Shown here one piece after another: positions 36,593-42,792 of a stretch of DNA of 56,366 nt; the first letter of the stretch is position 1, and each line of letters begins with the position of its first letter. The stretch covers positions 1-56,366 of IMG/VR virus record IMGVR_UViG_3300037840_000311; one strand, given 5' to 3'. Under the pieces are notes generated by a model, which saw only the letters and a list, made by a program, of their open reading frames with translations, ran no database searches and was not told where the DNA came from. Origin of the DNA: a virus. A program made the translations under genes and the position numbers.

Positions 36593-37033
36593 ATGAATAA
36601 TTACCCCTTCCAAGACTACGCGGGAGACAACTCCTTCGACTACCCCTTCGACATCGTTCTAACGCCAAACCAGAACGCACCGAACGAAGGGAAGCGCACC
36701 GATACGGACTCGGACTTCCTGCTCTTCGGCTTGACGCTGAACAATTTCTCATCGATCCTGTTCACAATCCAATTCAAGGACGCCAACGGAAACTATTTCT
36801 CGAGCGCTCCAATCTTCGCATCGAATTACAACGGACAAGGAAGCGCGCCCTACATGTTCCCCGGGACGCCTAGAATCTTTCCGCCTGGCTCTCAGATCGG
36901 TATCGGCCTTTTGGAACTCTCCGGGTTTACGAACACGATCGAGATGACGTTCCGGGGTATCAAACGATTTGTGAAGCCTCAGCCTATCTGTGGGCAGGAC
37001 GCTCTTACGAATCGACTTTTAGTGAGGGCGTGA
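36593..37033 (+). CDS. Small beta-rich structural protein, F-x-G-x-K-R-F family (146 aa)
   Basis: CAAGGAG precedes the ATG. The protein is beta-rich: FDIVLTPNQ, a strand with FLLFGLTLNNFSSILFTIQF, then FPPGSQIGIGLLELSG and the closing strand TIEMTFRGIKRF. The same closing pattern (hydrophobic strand, F-x-G, K-R-F) ends the proteins at 37158 and the first half of 38502. These look like paralogous beta-sandwich virion proteins, perhaps capsomer or spike subunits. It has no signal peptide or membrane helix. Confidence 0.68.
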   Translation: MNNYPFQDYAGDNSFDYPFDIVLTPNQNAPNEGKRTDTDSDFLLFGLTLNNFSSILFTIQFKDANGNYFSSAPIFASNYNGQGSAPYMFPGTPRIFPPGSQIGIGLLELSGFTNTIEMTFRGIKRFVKPQPICGQDALTNRLLVRA

Positions 37034-37161
37034 GAATGCTTTTTGTTTGGGCTCGACAGCGCGGGCTGTCCTGTGCGACCGGGAGCGCGGCGGCCACCGC
37101 GCGCCCACAAGCCGAAAACCTTGACCCGCTGGCAAACGGAGGTTCACCACCAAGCGTATGA
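37030..37161 (+). repeat. Complete A-B composite junction element with a 43-codon ORF
   Basis: The A half (37042-37093, TTTGTTTGGGCTCGACAGC to GGGAGCGCGGCGG) abuts the B half (37094-37148, CCACCGCGCGCCCACAAGCC to GCAAACGGAGGTTCACC). GGGAGCGCGGCGG and CCACCGCGCGCCC pair directly at the centre. The unit is open from a GTG overlapping the upstream stop to a TGA overlapping the ATG at 37158; the peptide includes MLFVWARQRG and TARPQAENLDPLANGG. Confidence 0.8.
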
Positions 37162-37622
37162 ACCAACCCATCTTCAACCAGTGGGCTCCACCCCTTCTCA
37201 ACGGATTCAACGCAACCTCTCCTGACGGTTGTGAAGACGTAGACGCGGGGTACGTCTGGCCCCAATCGAACGGCTTCCAAACCCTCGCACCGGGAGAGCA
37301 GCGCGAAGTTACGATCATTCTGGAAGGGGGAGACGATTTCCTATTCAAGAGTTTCATCTGGGCCTTGAAACCAAGCGAAGAATTCCCCAATCTAGGGTTT
37401 CTCTATCGAATCCAGGACGACGCCGGCAAGTTCATCAGCGATGGATTCGTGTACTGCTACGCGACCCCAGGAACGCTCGCTAACCCATGGCCGATGTTTC
37501 CGCATATCACCTACGCGGCGCATCAGAGAATCGTGTTCGAGATTATCAATCTCGACCCGGCGAACAGCCAGGGATTTCAAATCATGTTCCGCGGATGCAA
37601 GAGGTTCAGGAGGGTAGGGTGA
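37158..37622 (+). CDS. Small beta-rich structural protein, F-x-G-x-K-R-F family (154 aa)
   Basis: The protein has repeated strands: FQTLAPGEQREVTIILEGGD, FLFKSFIWALKPSE, LGFLYRIQDDAGKFISDGFV, then RIVFEIINLDP and the closing QGFQIMFRGCKRF. The order of strands and the ending match the protein at 36593. The ATG overlaps the composite element's stop and has no separate ribosome-binding site. It is a probable virion protein; the fold is inferred from strand pattern only. Confidence 0.68.
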   Translation: MNQPIFNQWAPPLLNGFNATSPDGCEDVDAGYVWPQSNGFQTLAPGEQREVTIILEGGDDFLFKSFIWALKPSEEFPNLGFLYRIQDDAGKFISDGFVYCYATPGTLANPWPMFPHITYAAHQRIVFEIINLDPANSQGFQIMFRGCKRFRRVG

Positions 37623-37624
37623 GC

Positions 37625-38050
37625 CTAAAACAGACTTTCGGTGGTTGGGCTCTGCTTTTCTGTACGTTTATTGCTGGCGGGAGCGCGGGGGCCTTTCTTT
37701 TCGATCCGTGCTGGCGGCTGGACCGGCGCGGGGATATCGAAGGTCATCAAGCGATGTTCTCGCACGCAGCGGGCAACCAGTTCGCCGGTGAACAGAAATA
37801 CCTGATCCATCTGCCCGTTCCCATGAAGTTCGGGCCGGAATTCGATACGGCGACCATCAGTCAAATCCAGAAGTCCGCCCTGGAGACGAACCCAGATAGA
37901 CGGGTTACCATATTTCGCAGGCGCTTGCATATCGGCGGCCATTTCCGGGCAGATCACCGAGAATGTAGCGGTTTCACCCTTCGGCCCTTTGACCTCGAAC
38001 AGGTCTCCGATCCGTACTTCGACCTCTCCGTATTCGTCGCGCAGGATCAT
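37625..38050 (-). CDS. Hypothetical beta-rich protein (141 aa)
   Basis: The sequence begins MILRDEYGEVEVRIGDLFEV, then strands (ETATFSVICPEMA, SIWVRLQGGLLDLTDGRRIE), a compact domain of about 105 residues resembling a small barrel. The tail is Pro/Lys-rich (APVQPPARIEKKGPRAPASN) and overlaps the A element. It lies immediately after the gene at 38054 on the same strand. No family is recognised. Confidence 0.6.
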   Translation of the reverse strand: MILRDEYGEVEVRIGDLFEVKGPKGETATFSVICPEMAADMQAPAKYGNPSIWVRLQGGLLDLTDGRRIEFRPELHGNGQMDQVFLFTGELVARCVREHRLMTFDIPAPVQPPARIEKKGPRAPASNKRTEKQSPTTESLF

Positions 38051-38053
38051 GGG

Positions 38054-38251
38054 TCACTTGGCCTTGTTGCGCGGCAATGGAAAACCACAATACCAATCAG
38101 GCAAATAGCCCATGAGCTTCGGACGCCACAAGAGCCGATAGACAAACCGGGCGAAATTAAACAGGTGCGGATACTGCCAGATTCGATATTTCACGCGACT
38201 TTCAACCTCCTCATCACCGCTTTCCGGTACCGCCAATTGTACAATTTCCAA
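38054..38251 (-). CDS. Hypothetical protein with uncertain start (65 aa or more)
   Basis: TTG at 38251 gives 65 residues (MEIVQLAVPESGDEEVESRV, then YRIWQYPHLFNFARFVYRLL and WRPKLMGYLPDWYCGFP). The frame remains open about 26 further codons upstream (AGTCLRVSKVGEKSDADKL), so the real start may be further up with an unusual codon. It is aromatic-rich and followed by the 141-aa gene. No family is recognised. Confidence 0.45.
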   Translation of the reverse strand: MEIVQLAVPESGDEEVESRVKYRIWQYPHLFNFARFVYRLLWRPKLMGYLPDWYCGFPLPRNKAK

Positions 38252-38380
38252 AACCAGTTTATCAGCATCGCTTTTTTCTCCTACCTTAGAGACGCGCAGA
38301 CAAGTACCAGCGTGACACGTTTCAGGACTATTTCTTCACCTAGGCCGTTGGTTCTACGCACCTACGCGGATGAGACCTTA

Positions 38381-38490
38381 GGTTTGGGGTCGACGGTGCG
38401 GGCGGCTCGGAATGGCCAGCGCGCGGCGGCTGTCTCCGCGCTTCCACCGGCCGGGAACCTTGTCCCGCTGGTGAACGGCGGTTTATCCCA
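38381..38490 (+). repeat. Complete A-B composite junction element
   Basis: The A half is GGTTTGGGGTCGACGGTGCG to AGCGCGCGGCGGC (38381-38430); the B half is TCTCCGCGCTTCCACC to TGGTGAACGGCGGTTTATCC (about 38434-38489). It is nearly identical in layout to the composite at 27393, including the encoded segment AAAVSALP and the ending LVNGGLSQ. Confidence 0.8.
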
Positions 38491-38501
38491 AAGAGGCCCG
38501 C

Positions 38502-39398
38502 ATGCGTAACCTCTACTCTCCTTACCAAACACCTCGAGGCTGCCATGACGTTCCCTTCATTTATTTATTCGACGGGAACTCCCTGACCAATGGAACCGAC
38601 GTAATGGACCAGTTGAGCATGAAGGTTTTCTCCGACGCGGATTTCTATCTTCGTCGAATCGCGGGAACTCAATCAGTCGCGGAATTCTTCAGCTACCGCA
38701 ATGCGAGCTCTTCGTACGTCTGGCAACAGCCATTCTGGACACGCGGTATCAACGCCGCGCTCGGAGCTTCCAACCAGGGCGATATCGGCGTAGTCCCTGA
38801 GAAACTGTATCCCGGAAACAGCGTGATTCGCTTCGACCTCCTCACGGTCAACAAAGCGCTTGCGGTCTCAGGCGGTACGGACTGGCTCGCCTACATCGCG
38901 TTTCAAGGCGTCAAGCGCTTCCCGTACGACGTGACCGAGGCTCCATGCCCCTACACCACCAGGGCAGCGCAATACGCCATCACCGTAGGGCCAGTCGACT
39001 GGACGCGAGGGAATTACAAGCGCTTCAAGATCAAGATCAACCGGGGGTACGATTTTGAGCTTTTGCGATTGCAGCAATTGGACCTTGGGCAGACCACGCC
39101 GGCCTCAGGGGGAGGCATTCCGACCGTGGCAACCGATCGCGTGGGAAACTTCAATTACGTGCTCTACGACTCGAACGAATACCAAATGATGAGCGCGCCC
39201 GTGCCGGATTCCTACATCATCGATCAGACAGCGCCAATCTTCGCGGACCCGTCACCGTGCCCAGGAGTTTTTCCGTGTCCAGGAGTGCTTTACCCAGCTA
39301 CCACGCAAATAGTCTTCGATTTGTATGCAGTGCAGAGCGCTCCCCAAGGAAGCATCTTTCAGATAGTGTTTGATGGAGTAGAGAGGATACCCGTGTGA
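38502..39398 (+). CDS. Two-domain beta-rich structural protein, F-x-G-x-K-R-F family (298 aa)
   Basis: The protein appears to be an internal duplication of the single-domain proteins at 36593 and 37158. The first half ends VIRFDLLTVNKA to WLAYIAFQGVKRF (about residues 108-143); the second ends QIVFDLYAVQSAPQGSIFQI followed by VFDGVERIPV (about 268-298). A double beta-sandwich of this kind would be of interest for capsid architecture, but the fold is not proven. AGAGG precedes the ATG. The stop overlaps the GTG of the next corridor. Confidence 0.65.
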   Translation: MRNLYSPYQTPRGCHDVPFIYLFDGNSLTNGTDVMDQLSMKVFSDADFYLRRIAGTQSVAEFFSYRNASSSYVWQQPFWTRGINAALGASNQGDIGVVPEKLYPGNSVIRFDLLTVNKALAVSGGTDWLAYIAFQGVKRFPYDVTEAPCPYTTRAAQYAITVGPVDWTRGNYKRFKIKINRGYDFELLRLQQLDLGQTTPASGGGIPTVATDRVGNFNYVLYDSNEYQMMSAPVPDSYIIDQTAPIFADPSPCPGVFPCPGVLYPATTQIVFDLYAVQSAPQGSIFQIVFDGVERIPV

Positions 39399-39463
39399 AG
39401 ATTTTCAGTGTTTGGGCTCGACAGCGCGGGCAGGTTCGGAATACCGGGAGCGCGGGGGAAGTC

Positions 39464-39679
39464 TCAAAACTTCTCACGCGCTTTGCGGATTTCTTCGGCT
39501 GTGAGCCGAGCATGACGAAAGGCCGGAGTCTCCGACTGATCTCTCAGCGTGTAGCAGATTTTTCGCAGCAGGGCGGCCCGCTTGCCAAACTCTTTACTCT
39601 GAGACGCCGCAAGCATCCGGGCGCGGAGTGCGGCCGTAATCAGGCTCCATTCTGCGTCAGTCAAATCGATGGATGGCAT
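39464..39679 (-). CDS. Small helical protein (71 aa)
   Basis: The product MPSIDLTDAEWSLITAALRA continues as charged helices (RAALLRKICYTLRDQSETPA, LTAEEIRKAREKF). GAAGGG lies upstream of the ATG. The opening resembles small phage helix-bundle proteins of the kind that bind other proteins. The A element follows its stop. The function is unknown. Confidence 0.6.
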   Translation of the reverse strand: MPSIDLTDAEWSLITAALRARMLAASQSKEFGKRAALLRKICYTLRDQSETPAFRHARLTAEEIRKAREKF

Positions 39680-39685
39680 AACCCT

Positions 39686-40063
39686 TCACTGGCAGAGGTA
39701 CTCTATCTCGCTTTCGGCTACGTATGTACTCATGGTTCCAGATCGGCTAAGTTTTGCGCTGACCTCATAGCAGGGGCTCCCGTCTGTGCATTGCGTTATG
39801 CCGATGATCGTTACGTTACGCCCACCGAAGCCGAACGGATCATGGGCGCCCAAGAATGGAATCCGCTCTTTCAACTTGACCAGATCGCCGGTTCTGTAAG
39901 TTCGATGTTGTTTTTTCTCTTTCTCCCGCATCATCGCAACCCACGGATCGCGGATGATATGGTCGGCTCGTTTCGCCTCTTGCAACCACCTGAGAGTCCA
40001 TCCCCCGGCGAAGAATCCGGCCAGGAATGCCGCCATCATAGTGCCACTGGGAATCGCGCTCAT
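39686..40063 (-). CDS. Membrane-anchored protein with SH3-like domain (125 aa)
   Basis: One N-terminal membrane helix (MMAAFLAGFFAGGWTLRWL) is followed by a basic linker and a beta-rich domain (TYRTGDLVKLKERIPFLGAH, RNVTIIGITQCTDGSPCYEV) that resembles a small SH3-like barrel. GGAG four bases before the ATG is part of a palindrome shared with the divergent plus-strand gene. The function is unknown. Confidence 0.6.
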   Translation of the reverse strand: MSAIPSGTMMAAFLAGFFAGGWTLRWLQEAKRADHIIRDPWVAMMREKEKKQHRTYRTGDLVKLKERIPFLGAHDPFGFGGRNVTIIGITQCTDGSPCYEVSAKLSRSGTMSTYVAESEIEYLCQ

Positions 40064-40079
40064 AACTCCATTTGGAGTT
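40064..40079. promoter_or_regulatory. Palindrome giving ribosome-binding sites to two divergent genes
   Basis: AACTCCATTTGGAGTT is a 16-base inverted repeat between the starts of the genes at 40063 (minus) and 40084 (plus). Read on either strand it presents GGAGTT just before the ATG. Confidence 0.65.
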
Positions 40080-40083
40080 TAGC

Positions 40084-40371
40084 ATGAACTACTACATGAT
40101 TACGTACGTGTTTCGGCGGGGCGCTCCCAGATCGTTGTATTCCACAACCAGATACTCGACGAAAGCAGACGCTAACGCCGCAATTCGTCGACTGAAAGAA
40201 ACGTATCCAGGGCGGGCATTTAAAGTGTTCTCCGTTCCAATCACTGGGTTTGTCTCAAAGCGCAACAATCCAAGGCCACTTCTTTTCCGCACCCGTGCCT
40301 CCGCACTGAAGTACGCCCGTGAGCACGGAGCAAAGCGATTCTCCATCCGAAAGGTGAAGGCGGGCCGATGA
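40084..40371 (+). CDS. Basic protein with LLFRT-HGAK module (95 aa)
   Basis: I chose the ATG at 40084 with GGAG six bases upstream. The N-terminal half is a small beta/alpha domain (YYMITYVFRRGAPRSLYSTT, DANAAIRRLKETYPG). The C-terminal half (NPRPLLFRTRASALKYAREH, GAKRFSIRKVKAGR) is the same module as the end of the 109-aa protein at 22253. It is a probable nucleic-acid-binding protein and a paralogue of that gene. Confidence 0.7.
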   Translation: MNYYMITYVFRRGAPRSLYSTTRYSTKADANAAIRRLKETYPGRAFKVFSVPITGFVSKRNNPRPLLFRTRASALKYAREHGAKRFSIRKVKAGR

Positions 40372-40565
40372 CCACCGCGCGGCAAATCATGCAAGAATTC
40401 CGCGACGATGAATACTGGGAGAATTGCGAACCATTCCGCGCTCACCGTTTCGCTGAATATAAATCCCTGTGCGCTGACCTAGGATTGTTGACAGCCACCG
40501 CGCGCCCGCAAGCCGGAAACCTTCGCCCGCTGGTGAACGGCGGTTTACCCCAGATGGTACGATGA
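40368..40565 (+). CDS. Small acidic protein with junction-encoded C-terminus (65 aa)
   Basis: The start overlaps the previous stop. Residues 1-40 are a helical acidic domain (TTARQIMQEFRDDEYWENCE). The last 25 residues (TARPQAGNLRPLVNGGLPQM and VR) are encoded entirely by the B element at 40494-40550, so the native protein is about 40 residues plus an element-derived tail. Confidence 0.55.
   Translation: MTTARQIMQEFRDDEYWENCEPFRAHRFAEYKSLCADLGLLTATARPQAGNLRPLVNGGLPQMVR
40494..40550 (+). repeat. Gene-junction element, B form
   Basis: GCCACCGCGCGCCCGCAAGC, CGGAAACCTTCGCCCGC, TGGTGAACGGCGGTTTACCC. It is one of the most complete copies and can serve as the reference sequence. It ends 19 bases before the glycosyltransferase ATG at 40570. 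Confidence 0.9.
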
Positions 40566-40569
40566 CCGC

Positions 40570-41736
40570 ATGAAGATACTCTTATCACTCCCGGAATCCC
40601 CCTTCGATCCAACCAACGGCGCCGCTCAATCCATGCGGACCATTGCGGAACTGATGGCGAAAGCGGGGCATCAGGTTCGATGCGTGGCGACGACAGCCAT
40701 GGAGAGACGGGGAACTCTCCCCGGAGTAGCGCCGTGGGGCCTGAACCATCGCGATGTAGTCTATAGTTTAGTGAACGTCGATGTAGCCTCTACGCAGAAC
40801 TGGCGCAACGAGGATAACGAAAAGACCTTCACCTGGGCCTTTACGCGGGAACTGGAAATCATCGGACCTCCAGACCTCTTGCTCTGCTACGGCGGCCACC
40901 CCACCGATGCAGCCCGCTACAATCGCGCGAAACGCGCCGGCGTCAAGATCGTCTTCGGACTCCGCAACTACGGCTATCAAAAGCGCGGTTTCTTCGACTT
41001 TTGCGACGGCGTAATCACCAGCTCGCAATTCCTGACCGACTGGTACAAAACCAAGTTCGGGATAGACTCGACTCCCCTGCCCTTACCGATCTGGCCCGAG
41101 GACGTCATCGCGGAAAAGCGAGACCCGATCTACTTCACAGCCATCAACCCGACACGGGAAAAGGGCTTGAGACTTTTGGAAACGGTCTGGCGACATTTGG
41201 GCGAGAAACGACCCGATATCCCGCTCATGGCCATTGACAGCAGCGATAGTCTACTGTGCGGATATTATCCGGCCATTGTGAAACCCTGGCAACCCAACCC
41301 GCGCGACATCTTCGCGCAAACGAAAGTGCTCCTCGTCCCCTCCGTTTGGGAAGAACCAGCTGGCCGCGTAATCGCCGAAGCGATGCTCAACGGAATCCCG
41401 CCAATCATCACCGACCGGGGAGGCATGCCGGAAGTGGCCAACGGCGGCGCCATCGTGATACCGCTGGACAAGCGAATCACGCCGGAGCGGACCCAGCCCG
41501 TACCGCTGAGCGTGGCCCAGCCGTGGATCGATGCGATTATCGAGTTACAGGACCATCCGGAATGCTACGCTACGCATGCGAGCACAGCGGAATATGCGGC
41601 ATCGATTTACGAAAACGTCACCCCCCTGTATGAGGACTATTTCGGGCGGATTCTGACCGGGACGCCAATTCCCGCGCGTCCGCATGCCCACATCGCGCCG
41701 TCTGACGAGGCCAACAACAAAGAGGCCACTGCATGA
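40570..41736 (+). CDS. GT4-type glycosyltransferase
   Basis: This is a 388-residue GT-B enzyme. The N-terminal domain begins MKILLSLPESPFDPTNGAAQ with the Gly-containing donor/acceptor loop. The C-terminal domain contains AINPTREKGLRLL, the EX7E motif EPAGRVIAE (Glu 262 to Glu 270) and MLNGIPPIITDRGGMPEV, all typical of GT4 retaining glycosyltransferases using nucleotide-sugars. It may glycosylate virion proteins, DNA, or host surface polysaccharide to prevent superinfection. A second, unrelated glycosyltransferase lies at 51484. The junction-type tail (PSDEANNKEATA) overlaps the next gene. Confidence 0.9.
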   Translation: MKILLSLPESPFDPTNGAAQSMRTIAELMAKAGHQVRCVATTAMERRGTLPGVAPWGLNHRDVVYSLVNVDVASTQNWRNEDNEKTFTWAFTRELEIIGPPDLLLCYGGHPTDAARYNRAKRAGVKIVFGLRNYGYQKRGFFDFCDGVITSSQFLTDWYKTKFGIDSTPLPLPIWPEDVIAEKRDPIYFTAINPTREKGLRLLETVWRHLGEKRPDIPLMAIDSSDSLLCGYYPAIVKPWQPNPRDIFAQTKVLLVPSVWEEPAGRVIAEAMLNGIPPIITDRGGMPEVANGGAIVIPLDKRITPERTQPVPLSVAQPWIDAIIELQDHPECYATHASTAEYAASIYENVTPLYEDYFGRILTGTPIPARPHAHIAPSDEANNKEATA

Positions 41737-42299
41737 ACGAAACCAACTATCCTCAAATCCAAGACGGCTTCTGCTACTCGGGATTATTCGGAACCAGACC
41801 TCTGAATCACTCCTCCTGGTATTGGTCCTGTCTCGCCAACATGGACGACTTGAGACTCGCAGCCGATTCCTACACCCCGCGATGGTGGATAGTTCCCAAA
41901 AACTTCTTGGACCCAACCAATCCAGGAAGCGTGAATATCCTAAACGGGAAAACGGTGTTCTATGAATTTCAGGTGAAGCCGGGCTCGTTCCTGTGGGGTT
42001 TGCAATTCGGAGTCTCCGATAACGGCTTTCTCGCGGCGCAAGCTTCGCTCTCGGTGATTATCCGGCAAGGATCGGACTTACCCTTATTCGATCGCGTCAT
42101 GACGTGCTCCGGTATCGCGTCAGGGAATCCAGCGGACCCGTTGAACACGCTGTTCCCCGCCGTCGATTTACTTTGGAAACCGCGGCTCATTCTCGAGCCT
42201 GCTCAGATTCACGTGGAAATCTCGAACAATTTGGAACCGACAGATCCATCACTCATCAACGCACAATTGTTGATGCTGTTTGCGGAGCCGAAGGTATGA
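41733..42299 (+). CDS. Beta-rich probable structural protein (188 aa)
   Basis: The start overlaps the glycosyltransferase stop. Strands with aromatic residues alternate (SWYWSCLANMDDLRLAADSY, FYEFQVKPGSFLWGLQFGVS, ASLSVIIRQG) and the end is QIHVEISNNLEPTD to INAQLLMLFAEPKV, in the position where related proteins end with F-x-G-x-K-R-F. It is probably a more distant member of that family. It has no signal peptide. The stop overlaps the ATG of the next corridor. Confidence 0.62.
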   Translation: MNETNYPQIQDGFCYSGLFGTRPLNHSSWYWSCLANMDDLRLAADSYTPRWWIVPKNFLDPTNPGSVNILNGKTVFYEFQVKPGSFLWGLQFGVSDNGFLAAQASLSVIIRQGSDLPLFDRVMTCSGIASGNPADPLNTLFPAVDLLWKPRLILEPAQIHVEISNNLEPTDPSLINAQLLMLFAEPKV

Positions 42300-42361
42300 A
42301 AACGCTTTTAGTTTGGGCTCAACTGTTCGGGCTATTCTGTGCGACCGGGAGCGCGGCGGCT

Positions 42362-42553
42362 TCAGGTTTCGCGCGTGTCGATCTCGACCGGCGCGGCTTC
42401 GCTGTTCGGACGGGTTGCCACTTGCACGATGGTGAACTTCTTACGGCCCGCGGCGACGATGACGGTCTTCGCGCCGTGGCCGCCGTCAATCAATCGCGCC
42501 AGAGCGGAGTACAGATCGTAGACGGTGGGATTCTTCAAGGTGTGGACGTTCAT
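42362..42553 (-). CDS. Small hypothetical protein (63 aa)
   Basis: The product MNVHTLKNPTVYDLYSALAR, then LIDGGHGAKTVIVAAGRKKF and TIVQVATRP, has the alternation of one helix and two strands of a compact small domain. It lies just right of the A element. No ribosome-binding site is clear. No family is recognised. Confidence 0.55.
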   Translation of the reverse strand: MNVHTLKNPTVYDLYSALARLIDGGHGAKTVIVAAGRKKFTIVQVATRPNSEAAPVEIDTRET

Positions 42554-42720
42554 AAATGGAGCGGGCCGGGCCGACTATCGTTTGTTCCGTCCCCGAAGGG
42601 CTCTCAAACCGGACCCGACTCCCCTGGTAAAACCCAAGGGAAAAGCACCCGCTCCCGTCGCGTGGTTTATAAGTTTCAGCGAATCCAAGCCACAGCGCAT
42701 GGATATTTTGTAGCACCCAT

Positions 42721-42776
42721 CACCGCGCCCTGTCAAGCTGAAAACCTTCGACCGCTGTACAACGGCGGTTTTCCCC
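42721..42776 (+). repeat. Gene-junction element, B form
   Basis: CACCGCGCCCTGTCAAGCTG, AAAACCTTCGACCGC, TGTACAACGGCGGTTTTCCC, followed by AAAGGAG, the ribosome-binding site of the ATG at 42793. Confidence 0.85.
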
Positions 42777-42792
42777 AAAGGAGCTTCTAAAA

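Larger units (their letters stand above)
35757..36596 (+). other. Stop-free corridor ORF over two minus-strand genes (279 codons)
   Basis: The plus frame is open from the ATG at 35757 (A element, MKMLFVWAQL) to a TGA overlapping the ATG at 36593. It contains the B element core at 36541-36568. It is codon-register antisense to the DUF1003 gene but not to the smaller gene at 35825. The predicted product has no recognisable domain, while the minus strand clearly does, so this ORF is unlikely to encode a folded protein. Confidence 0.5.
37619..38509 (+). other. Stop-free corridor ORF over two minus-strand genes (296 codons)
   Basis: The frame is open from the GTG overlapping the upstream stop (GTGA) to a TAA that overlaps the ATG at 38502. 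It starts with an A element (37620-37691) and ends with a second A-B composite (38381-38490). It is codon-register antisense to both minus-strand genes (37625-38050 and 38054-38251). It is the longest corridor in the window. Confidence 0.5.
39395..40087 (+). other. Stop-free corridor ORF over two minus-strand genes (230 codons)
   Basis: The frame is open from a GTG overlapping the upstream stop (GTGA) to a TGA overlapping the ATG at 40084. It starts with an A element (39395-39458, MKIFSVWARQRGQVRNTGSA). It is in codon register with both minus-strand genes (39464-39679 and 39686-40063). It ends WSLA-stop like the corridor at 24239. Confidence 0.5.
42296..42790 (+). other. Stop-free corridor ORF over a minus-strand gene (164 codons)
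   Basis: The frame is open from an ATG overlapping the upstream stop (A element, MKTLLVWAQLFGLFCATGSA) to a TAA two bases before the ATG at 42793. The end is a B element (QAENLRPLYNGGFPQ). It is in codon register with the antisense gene 42362-42553. The part right of that gene (42554-42713) is also open in another plus frame with a Pro/Lys-rich product (LVKPKGKAPAPVAW), so a small plus-strand gene there cannot be excluded. Confidence 0.5.

Noticed and set aside
35757-36596. Corridor ORF as an ordinary 279-residue protein gene
   Set aside because: The minus strand encodes a recognisable DUF1003 protein in the same region, and the plus product has no domain character; I therefore list it as a corridor, not as a gene.
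27393-38490. Junction composites as true integron attC sites
   Set aside because: There is no integron integrase, the RYYYAAC/GTTRRRY core sites are not conserved, and genes on both sides are joined by overlapping codons. Only the general hairpin layout is similar.
21693-42790. Hydrophobic starts of corridor ORFs (MKTLLVWAQL-like) as signal peptides
   Set aside because: The similarity between copies follows the conserved DNA of the A element, and several copies lose the hydrophobic character. Export of corridor products is not supported, although not excluded.
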